From: JACQQW01 sp964520655
GTDB taxonomy: Bacteria > Omnitrophota > Gorgyraeia > Zapsychrales > Fredricksoniimonadaceae
Direction of reading: 5' to 3'
Assembly (NCBI GenBank): GCA_964520655.1
Contig: CAZFNI010000034.1
Location: 1 to 10,647 of the forward strand
Length of the DNA stretch: 10,647 nt
Positions 6,050 through 10,647 of the stretch are shown piece after piece; position 1 is the stretch's first letter; each line of letters starts with the position of its first letter. The notes beneath the pieces are model-generated. The model saw only the letters and a program-made list of their open reading frames with translations, searched no databases and was not told where the DNA came from. The position numbers and the translations under genes are program-made.

Positions 6050-7176
6050 TACGGGCGCCCGTCTTTCTTTAAAAGCTCCTCGCGCATCTGTTCAACCATG
6101 TACCTAACCCCGCGGATCTCTTCCTCAAAACCCTTGTTCTGGATCTTTAATTCCTGTACCTGCGCAGACAATTCTTTAAGAGAATCCCTCAAAGGACCGT
6201 CATCAGGTTTGGCCCCATCCCACCAGTGCGGATTGACATAGACAATGATCTTTTCATAAACAGGTGATCTAACTTCAGTCAACGCTTCCAGCGCCATGCC
6301 GATGACCCTGCCGGCCTTAACCGCTTTAGAACCAACCCCCGGCGTTGATGAACTAGCGATCATGTCTCCGATAGATATTGGCCCGTTCTCAAGACTGGCT
6401 TTGACGGGAACACGCCCAACTAGCGCCACGGCAGGCTTCCTGGGCTGGGGCTCATAACCCTTGCCGTTAATGATCCCCACGCTGGATCCCTCGATCACAA
6501 TGGCCGGATCTGTTGTCACCACACCAAATAGCAGATCATTGCTTTGGGAAACGGCCTTCATGACTGTGACCGTAGCGCGCGCGTCCAGCATGACCACATC
6601 CCCGCTCTCCACGGCATCCGACGATGGTATAAGCTCCGCCACGTCAACGCAGGAATTGGACCCCAGGGCTGAGGTACAGCCACCGATCTGCAGTTTATAA
6701 TTAGCGTTGGCCGTGCCGATGCCCACGTTGCCGCTTTGAACGACCAGGGCCGCGCGCGGCGCGAATGTCCCGATGCCCACGTTGCCGTTGAGGACAACCA
6801 GCCCTCCCTGCGGCGTTGTGGTCGCGATCCCCACGTTACCTCCGCCGACATTCAAATAGCTGTCCCCGGCACCAAGAAATCGTCCAGCTCCGTTCACATC
6901 CAATCTTACACCGGGCCAGGCACTGCCAATGCCCACATTGGCCCCGCCCCGGACGATCAAACTGCCCCCGGCTGTCGTCCATGTCCCGATCCCCACATTG
7001 CCGCTGCTGACGATTAAAGCACCCAGCGGCGTGGTCGTCCCGATACCGATATTCTGATTCACACTGGTATTTAACGGCTGGTACGAGGCCCGTGCTGATG
7101 CGGGAAAGAATACGATCGAAAGGATCGCGGCACCCCAAAGGCAGAAAAACCACAAAATTCTGTGCTTGCTTACCAT
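6049..7176 (-). CDS. Exported NVGIGT-repeat protein with C-terminal coiled coil (tail-fibre-like)
   Basis: This protein of about 375 residues begins with a signal peptide (HRILWFFCLWGAAILSIVFF, cut near ASA-RA). At least six NVGIGT-type units follow (about residues 43-156), each followed by a short strand such as LVVQSG. Such repeats form beta-helical shafts in phage tail fibres and are common in large exported proteins of uncultivated bacteria. After residue 180 (VAELIPSSDAVESGDVVMLD) comes a globular beta domain with LVGRVPVK, ISIGDMIASSSTPGVGSKA and VIGMALEAL, reminiscent of Peptidase_G2-type domains of fibre proteins. Residues 330-372 form a coiled coil, suggesting a trimer or other oligomer. 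I prefer ATG 7176: AAGGAG lies 5 bp before it, whereas GTG at 7179 is too close. It is the first gene of the four-gene cluster. Confidence 0.8.
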   Translation of the reverse strand: MVSKHRILWFFCLWGAAILSIVFFPASARASYQPLNTSVNQNIGIGTTTPLGALIVSSGNVGIGTWTTAGGSLIVRGGANVGIGSAWPGVRLDVNGAGRFLGAGDSYLNVGGGNVGIATTTPQGGLVVLNGNVGIGTFAPRAALVVQSGNVGIGTANANYKLQIGGCTSALGSNSCVDVAELIPSSDAVESGDVVMLDARATVTVMKAVSQSNDLLFGVVTTDPAIVIEGSSVGIINGKGYEPQPRKPAVALVGRVPVKASLENGPISIGDMIASSSTPGVGSKAVKAGRVIGMALEALTEVRSPVYEKIIVYVNPHWWDGAKPDDGPLRDSLKELSAQVQELKIQNKGFEEEIRGVRYMVEQMREELLKKDGRP

Positions 7177-7210
7177 CACATCTCCTTAGATCCGATGACC
7201 TGATGCCATG

Positions 7211-7236
7211 ATTATATATGAAAGATGCCCGGTCAA
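7211..7236 (-). promoter_or_regulatory. Possible promoter of the NVGIGT gene cluster
   Basis: On the minus strand a perfect -10 hexamer TATAAT (7211-7216) lies 35 bp before the start codon. A TTGACC (7231-7236) lies upstream, but the 14-bp spacing is too short for an ideal sigma-70 site; ATATTG, 3 bp further out, gives 17 bp. A -10-dominated promoter is plausible. Confidence 0.4.
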
Positions 7237-7291
7237 TATAATGGAAGATGATTTTTATTTCTATGGGGGGGGGAATGAGACGTGTTGGAGG

Positions 7292-7313
7292 AAAATGGGC
7301 GGTGAAGGAATTG
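7292..7313. repeat. 22-bp direct repeat, copy 1 (att-like)
   Basis: This copy is identical to 7434-7455. On the minus strand it spans the end of a tRNA T loop, the T-stem 3' strand, the acceptor 3' strand, the discriminator and a few trailer bases. In this copy the preceding minus-strand bases still give a T-stem-like GAAGG/CCTTC pair but with a non-canonical 8-nt loop. Confidence 0.8.
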
Positions 7314-7363
7314 GTGCCTTCGCTCCTGCCTGCCGGCAGATCGCTGCGGTCAGCCACTCGCCC

Positions 7364-7392
7364 ATCAACTGCTCCTGCTCGTCGCAGTTGAT
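7364..7392. repeat. Hairpin with perfect 9-bp stem
   Basis: ATCAACTGC (7364-7372) pairs with GCAGTTGAT (7384-7392) around an 11-nt loop. Outer GCCC (7360-7363) and GGGC (7397-7400) could extend the stem across a 4-nt bulge. No T tract follows on either strand, so it is not an intrinsic terminator. It lies between the two 22-bp repeats. Confidence 0.6.
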
Positions 7393-7433
7393 AATCGGGC
7401 TCACTTCAATTCCTGCATGATTAGAAAATTTTT

Positions 7434-7455
7434 AAAATGGGCGGTGAAGGAATTG
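7434..7455. repeat. 22-bp direct repeat, copy 2 (att-like)
   Basis: Second copy of the repeat at 7292-7313, 142 bp away. It forms the 3' end of the tRNA fragment beside the integrase remnant. Identity in the 3' end of a tRNA next to a tyrosine recombinase is what an attachment core looks like. Confidence 0.8.
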
Positions 7456-7462
7456 AACCCTC
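7437..7462 (-). pseudogene. tRNA 3'-end fragment (T arm and acceptor strand)
   Basis: On the minus strand a T arm can be folded: GAGGG, loop TTCAATT, then CCTTC, with one G-T pair. It contains the consensus GGTTCAATTCC and is followed by ACCGCCC as acceptor 3' strand and A as discriminator; CCA is not encoded. The matching 5' acceptor strand GGGCGGT is absent from the sequence upstream and no anticodon arm can be folded, so the gene is incomplete. It probably marks the end of an element that integrated into a tRNA gene. Confidence 0.5.
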
Positions 7463-7572
7463 AGCCTATTGAATGTAAGAATCTCCACTCAATCATTGCC
7501 CTGTGCGCTTAACCTATGGCATCCCAATGTCTTCCGTAAATCTTGTAATTACTTGCTTAATTCGGGTGACAC

Positions 7573-8093
7573 TTAGGTGACATTTAAAACATCTACTGCT
7601 CTTTGTTTATGCTGTTGCGATAAATGGGAATAACGAATCGTCATTGCCATCGATTTATGACCTAACAATTCCCTTACCGTGTTTAAATCCACTCCTCTCA
7701 TTACTAGATGAGAGGCAAAGGTATGTCTTAGGTCATGAAATCTAAAATCTTTTATACCAGACTTGACTAGTGCTGTAAAGAAACTCCTTTTAACATCGGT
7801 ATAACATGAACCATCTTTTTTATGAAATACATAATCACTAGTAGAATGTCGCGGCAGATGTTCAAGTATAGTTCTGACCTGCTCATTCATGGGAATCTCT
7901 CTGGACTCACCGTTCTTGGTATCTTTAAGATAAATCGCATTTGTGACGAAATTCACATCACTCCATCTTAATTTGTTTATTTCTCCTCGGCGCATACCAG
8001 TATTCAGCGTGACTATCACAAGGGGTTTTAAGTACTCATTACAATTGCTAATTAACGTCCGCATCTCTTGTTCATTCAAAAATCTAGTACGTT
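7573..8093 (-). pseudogene. Tyrosine recombinase, N-terminally truncated at the IS end
   Basis: The catalytic domain of a phage-type integrase is complete: first Arg in TLNTGMRRGE, hairpin Lys in LKDTKNGESR, HDLRHTFAS with His and Arg, LLGHKSM with the second His, and the nucleophile Tyr in TIRYSHLS, followed by the usual C-terminal helix. The DNA-binding N-terminal core (normally about 150-200 residues) is missing. The reading frame enters directly from the end of the IS3 element; the only upstream start-like codon is a TTG inside the IS (8109). Beyond the far IS end there is no integrase coding sequence, only 39 bp before the next gene, so the 5' part was deleted, not just separated. Without its N-terminal domain it is unlikely to recombine. 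The adjacent tRNA fragment fits its former target. Confidence 0.9.
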
Positions 8094-8105
8094 TGACCTT
8101 ACCCC
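8094..8105. repeat. IS3 terminal inverted repeat (transposase 3' side)
   Basis: TGACCTTACCCC matches the complement of 9310-9321 in all 12 positions. It begins right at the stop codon of orfB (8106-8108). Confidence 0.9.
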
Positions 8106-8960
8106 TCAAGCCGTACTGACCTTCAGTAGAGTTTCCTGGTTATTGGGTTGTTGATTTTTATCCTTCCAAGCCTTTGTAAAGGCATCCGGCGTTTGACCTT
8201 TTAACGAACTGTGCGGCCGGAATGTATTAAAATTGATACGCCATTTTTCGGTTATCTCTTTAGCTTCTTGAAGCGTGCTAAAATAATGTTGATTCAAACA
8301 CTCATGCCGAAGACGGCCATTGAACGATTCAATAAAAGCATTCTCAATGGGTTTACCAGGCGTAATAAAATTCAACTTAACCCCGTGTTGATACGCCCAC
8401 GCATCCATCGCTTGTCCCGCAAATTCCGGACCGTTATCAATCGTGATCGCCTCAGGACACCCGCGTGTTAAGATTAACCAATCCAAAACTCGAGTAACGC
8501 GTATCCCATTGATCGAAAAATCAACTTCAAGAGCCAAGCTCTCTTTGCTGAATATATCAATGATCGGCAGAATCTTAAATTTCCGTCCCGACCATAAACT
8601 GTCTTGCACAAAATCCATAGCCCAGTGTTGATTAGGCCTTGTTGGTTCTTCCAATTGCAAACGATTAACACTGACCCGCTTTGATCGCTTGCGTGATTTT
8701 ATCGTCAGGTTTTGTTCACGATATATTCGTTCCGTGCGCTTATGATTTATCACCAATCCTTCTCTACGCAAAATAGGATGCAACATTACCAACCCCATGT
8801 TACGATTGTCTTCAATCAACTTTTTCATCCGCGCTATGACCGCCGGCTCATTATTACTCGTTTTAGCCTTATAATGAAAACTTGACCGTGGCAATTTAAC
8901 CAAGCCGCAAGCCCTGCTGATCGACAGCCCAAAGTCTTCCCGCAACCGGTTAACGGCCAT
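8106..8960 (-). CDS. IS3-family transposase OrfB (DDE catalytic domain)
   Basis: The 284-residue catalytic part of the transposase starts with an HTH_21-type region (about 1-90, with INHKRTERIYREQNL). The RNase H-like rve domain follows with the DDE triad: Asp116 in AMDFVQD, Asp175 in TIDNGPEF, and Glu211 in NAFIESFNGRLR with Arg218 seven residues later. WRINFNTFRPHSSL near the C-terminus is typical of the IS3 family. Translation probably arises mostly as an OrfAB fusion: OrfB's frame continues upstream without a stop to the A-AAA-AAC slip site, giving the joint KKLLKPEVKRMAV that is conserved in relatives. The ATG at 8960 has no clear ribosome binding site. Confidence 0.95.
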   Translation of the reverse strand: MAVNRLREDFGLSISRACGLVKLPRSSFHYKAKTSNNEPAVIARMKKLIEDNRNMGLVMLHPILRREGLVINHKRTERIYREQNLTIKSRKRSKRVSVNRLQLEEPTRPNQHWAMDFVQDSLWSGRKFKILPIIDIFSKESLALEVDFSINGIRVTRVLDWLILTRGCPEAITIDNGPEFAGQAMDAWAYQHGVKLNFITPGKPIENAFIESFNGRLRHECLNQHYFSTLQEAKEITEKWRINFNTFRPHSSLKGQTPDAFTKAWKDKNQQPNNQETLLKVSTA

Positions 8961-8965
8961 GCGCT

Positions 8966-9244
8966 TTACTTCGGGCTTAAGTAGTTTTTTGAGGTCACCG
9001 CCTTTAAAGCTTGGTTGTCGAGCGTTAAATCCGCGACAATATGTTTTAATCGTCGGTTCTCATCTTCCAAAGACCGCAGACGCTTGGCATCCGATACTTC
9101 CATGCCACTAAACTTAGCTTTCCATTTATAAAATGTCGCATCACTGATATTATATTCACGGCATAGTTCTGTCGCTTTTGCACCCGCTTCATGCCGCTTT
9201 AAAATAGCAATGATTTGTTCTTCTGTGTGTCTTTGTCTTGGCAT
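8966..9244 (-). CDS. IS3-family transposase OrfA (helix-turn-helix and leucine zipper)
   Basis: The 92-residue OrfA starts with an HTH_Tnp_1 domain (TEEQIIAILKRHEAGAKATELCREYNISDATFYKWKAKF) that recognises the IS ends. A leucine-zipper-like helix (LRSLEDENRRLKHIVADLTLDNQALK) for oligomerisation follows. A good ribosome binding site AAGGAGG lies 6 bp before the ATG. It ends in the wrong frame shortly after the slippery site, so OrfA alone acts as the usual regulator of transposition and the fusion is the active enzyme. Confidence 0.95.
   Translation of the reverse strand: MPRQRHTEEQIIAILKRHEAGAKATELCREYNISDATFYKWKAKFSGMEVSDAKRLRSLEDENRRLKHIVADLTLDNQALKAVTSKNYLSPK
8984..8990 (-). promoter_or_regulatory. 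Programmed -1 frameshift site A-AAA-AAC
   Basis: The heptamer AAAAAAC lies in the OrfA frame exactly as X-XXY-YYZ (codons TCA AAA AAC). A -1 slip leads directly into the OrfB frame, 24 nt before its ATG, and makes one 8106-9244 fusion transposase. I did not identify a stimulatory downstream stem with confidence. Confidence 0.85.
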
Positions 9245-9259
9245 TCAAGCCTCCTTGTT

Positions 9260-9276
9260 CAGGGTAGTTTACCCTG
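9260..9276. promoter_or_regulatory. Hairpin in the IS leader before orfA
   Basis: CAGGGTA (9260-9266) and TACCCTG (9270-9276) form a perfect 7-bp stem with a 3-nt loop, ending just before the orfA ribosome binding site. Several IS elements use leader structure to limit translation from outside transcripts; that role is inferred here. Confidence 0.5.
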
Positions 9277-9309
9277 CGGAGACTCTACTTTCAAGCTGTC
9301 CAGTTCTTC

Positions 9310-9321
9310 GGGGTAAGGTCA
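9310..9321. repeat. IS3 terminal inverted repeat (transposase 5' side)
   Basis: Exact inverted match of 8094-8105. The bases just outside are GTAC; the same GTAC occurs at the other side three bases away from the IS end, so it is not a clean target duplication. Confidence 0.9.
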
Positions 9322-9360
9322 GTACCAATAAGAACTGTTTTTGTAACAGATTACTAATTA

Positions 9361-10056
9361 TTACACTTTGGCAGTCTTTAATTGTTCAATCTGCTCTCCC
9401 TTATCAAGGGAAAACTCTTTATTTACGCTATCATAAATGCTCAGAACCAACAGACAGCTTAGAACAGGCAACGACTTCATTAAGTCTTCTCTGTGTTTTT
9501 CTCTGATAGGGATATCTTCTTTTGTAAATACTGTGGTTGAACCCAAGCCTGCAGTAGAAGAATGACTAAAACCACAAAGCAGATTATAAAGAATGACTCC
9601 CGATTGAACATCTTTTGCATCTGAATAAACTTGTTCCAACATTTTCTTAAATGTCATCTGTGACCATCTAGCCTTGTTCTTAAATTCAAATTGAATATCA
9701 TATTTTTCTTGTGTAAACGCAGTCACATCGTCGATAGAATCTAAAAAATATATTTTCTCGTTAGCTTTTAGTTTTCCAAAATCAATGTATTGTTGAGCTC
9801 TTTCGAGCTTATTTAAATTGATGAATTGTAAATCAACCGATATTTCTAATAACACCCTTACGAGAGAGAATCCTTCCTCATAAAATCCATTATTATGTAG
9901 TAGTTTAATAGCACTTAATGTTCTTGTGCTGCCATCCAGAAATATAGCCAATACACTTTGGTAAGAACCATTAACGGGTCTTCCTTGCATCTTTCGTCCT
10001 AAATCAAATCCACAATCTAAGACATTCTCAAAAAGCATTACTTCTTTAGACTCCAT
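9361..10056 (-). CDS. DUF5677-like helical protein
   Basis: This 231-residue, probably cytoplasmic, all-helical protein has no signal peptide. It resembles DUF5677: STRTLSAIKLLHNNGFYEEGFSLVRVLLEISVDLQFI (43-79) has the family's pattern of repeated small/hydrophobic residues with R67 and E71, and YNLLCGFSHSST (157-168) matches the later S/H-containing motif with His165. DUF5677 has no established activity that I know of; its members occur in accessory regions, and its helical layout with a conserved His recalls HEPN proteins, but the paired Arg is not evident. The ATG has AGGAG 5 bp upstream, overlapping the stop codon of the preceding HEPN-like gene, so the two form one operon. The IS3 element starts 39 bp after its stop codon, so further genes of the unit may have been lost. 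Family call from pattern only. Confidence 0.68.
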   Translation of the reverse strand: MESKEVMLFENVLDCGFDLGRKMQGRPVNGSYQSVLAIFLDGSTRTLSAIKLLHNNGFYEEGFSLVRVLLEISVDLQFINLNKLERAQQYIDFGKLKANEKIYFLDSIDDVTAFTQEKYDIQFEFKNKARWSQMTFKKMLEQVYSDAKDVQSGVILYNLLCGFSHSSTAGLGSTTVFTKEDIPIREKHREDLMKSLPVLSCLLVLSIYDSVNKEFSLDKGEQIEQLKTAKV

Positions 10057-10064
10057 TCACTCTC

Positions 10065-10647
10065 CTAAGCACCAGGGACTTTCACCATCCATAAATGTAT
10101 AAATTGTGGAACATTCTTTTCTTTAATACCTCTTAACCTTGCGATTTCAGATAGCATTCCTTCCGCAATCTCAAAAGCATCATAAGCAGTTGACGCGCCA
10201 AGACTATCGTAGGCTGAAGTATCTGCTAGACCAGCAATGAAAATATTATCAATCTGTTTTAGTTGATGACTGCTTCTAAAATGCATTAATTCATTTCTTA
10301 AATCTTTTAGTTTTATAAATCTCTGTCCAATTCCCTGACTAAAATCTATCCCCCGGCCAAAGAACCTAGTCGGCCATTCCTTAATCTTTTTATCTAAAGT
10401 AAACCTAACGCTATCTATTTCTTCCAAAGTATTTTTAAAATGTTGTCTGAAATCATCTTCCTCAATCAGTATTCTGAAGAAGATATTAAAGAAAGTTTCC
10501 ACAGCAGATACAGACATAAAAACACACGTTAGTGTGTGCAGTCTAATGGTTTTTTCATCTTCTGTTTTTTTGATTAAATGTAGATTTTCTTTAATGCAGT
10601 CAAAATACTCCCAGAGTATTCTATTAGGAGAAGATAATACAAAAGCT
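10065..10647 (-). CDS. HEPN-like protein, 5' part outside the window
   Basis: The reading frame stays open from the TAG at 10065 to the window edge (at least 193 codons). The ATG at 10517 is thus probably internal: the 43 codons before it have no stop, contain helix-like coding sequence (RILWEYFDCIKENLHLI, RLHTLTCVF) and join smoothly to SVSAVETFFNIFF, a typical early HEPN helix. The key motif is LKDLRNELMHFRSSH, where R-N-x-x-x-H (Arg and His at residues 74 and 79 from the internal Met) matches the HEPN RNase site. HEPN proteins act as RNases in toxin-antitoxin, abortive-infection and other defence systems. The stop is 8 bp before the DUF5677-like gene, whose ribosome binding site it overlaps. 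A+T-rich composition matches that neighbour. Exact subfamily not recognised. Confidence 0.65.
   Translation of the reverse strand, partial: AFVLSSPNRILWEYFDCIKENLHLIKKTEDEKTIRLHTLTCVFMSVSAVETFFNIFFRILIEEDDFRQHFKNTLEEIDSVRFTLDKKIKEWPTRFFGRGIDFSQGIGQRFIKLKDLRNELMHFRSSHQLKQIDNIFIAGLADTSAYDSLGASTAYDAFEIAEGMLSEIARLRGIKEKNVPQFIHLWMVKVPGA

Larger units (their letters stand above)
7177..7572. other. Gene-free region between the core cluster and the integrase remnant
   Basis: No coding region is supported in these 396 bp. They hold the ribosome binding site and probable promoter of the NVGIGT cluster, a run of nine G (7265-7273), two copies of a 22-bp repeat (7292-7313, 7434-7455), a 9-bp-stem hairpin (7364-7392), the 10-bp palindrome CTGCCGGCAG (7330-7339) and a tRNA 3'-end fragment. 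Base composition changes from mixed to A+T-rich near 7420, which marks the edge of the accessory DNA. Confidence 0.6.
8094..9321 (-). mobile_element. IS3-family insertion sequence (IS407-like group), complete
   Basis: The 1,228-bp element has perfect 12-bp terminal inverted repeats, TGACCTTACCCC at 8094-8105 and its complement at 9310-9321, with the TG start usual for the family. It carries orfA and orfB in -1 relation with a slippery heptamer. Both frames and all catalytic residues are intact, so it may be active. No 3- or 4-bp target duplication is evident: GTT flanks one end and GTA the other. This suggests a deletion next to the element after insertion, consistent with the missing integrase N-terminus. 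Group assignment rests on the transposase wording and was not checked by search. Confidence 0.93.

Noticed and set aside
7434..7560. A complete tRNA gene, perhaps with an intron, ending at 7437
   Set aside because: No GGGCGGT 5' acceptor strand and no foldable anticodon arm could be found upstream; only the T arm and acceptor 3' strand are supported.
9335..9349. Small hairpin (CTGTT/AACAG) after the DUF5677-like gene as terminator
   Set aside because: Only five mostly A-T pairs and a poor T tract; not convincing as a terminator.
1..10647. CRISPR array
   Set aside because: No regularly spaced repeats of suitable length were seen; the glycine-rich and NVGIGT repeats are protein-coding.

Overview
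This window looks like a chromosomal segment of an uncultured Gram-negative-type bacterium. A core of moderate G+C is flanked on both sides by clearly A+T-richer accessory DNA. The core carries an exported protein with NVGIGT-type repeats, an exported glycine-rich protein, a DUF502 membrane protein and an HTTM-type membrane protein. Together with small GIY-YIG genes and palindromic repeats beside tRNA genes, this recalls genomes of uncultivated phyla such as Omnitrophota. That placement is an impression from gene content, not a phylogenetic result. Every gene I accept is on the minus strand, so transcription runs from high to low coordinates.

Right edge (9361-10647): two A+T-rich genes in one transcription unit. 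The first is a HEPN-like protein (RNELMH motif) whose reading frame continues out of the window. The second is a DUF5677-like helical protein. Next comes a complete IS3-family insertion sequence (8094-9321; orfA, orfB and an A-AAA-AAC frameshift site). It abuts a tyrosine recombinase that has lost its N-terminal half (7573-8093). Just past that recombinase is a tRNA 3'-end fragment (T arm plus acceptor strand), part of which recurs about 140 bp away. These are the remains of an integrated element and of its attachment site.

Centre (3322-7176): a tight four-gene cluster (junctions of -1, +22 and 0 bp). It encodes the NVGIGT-repeat protein with a C-terminal coiled coil, the glycine-rich protein, the DUF502 protein and the HTTM protein. 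The first two carry signal peptides and the last two are integral membrane proteins, so the cluster points to an envelope or surface function that I cannot name.

tRNA region (2751-3298): a well-formed sigma-70-type promoter leads into a broken copy of the 5' half of tRNA-Asp, which is interrupted by a 59-bp double palindrome. A small GIY-YIG endonuclease gene follows, then a complete tRNA-Asp(GTC) gene and a terminator. It reads like a mini-element that entered the tRNA gene and rebuilt it.

Left part (164-2531): an ABC/OLD-type ATPase fused to a TOPRIM (DUF4435-like) domain, followed by a protein with a HEPN-type RNGLLH motif. This resembles an anti-phage system, with the ATPase-TOPRIM gene closest in architecture to fused PARIS (AriA-AriB) or OLD-family proteins. 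The HEPN partner is the less familiar part and the best candidate here for something not yet described.
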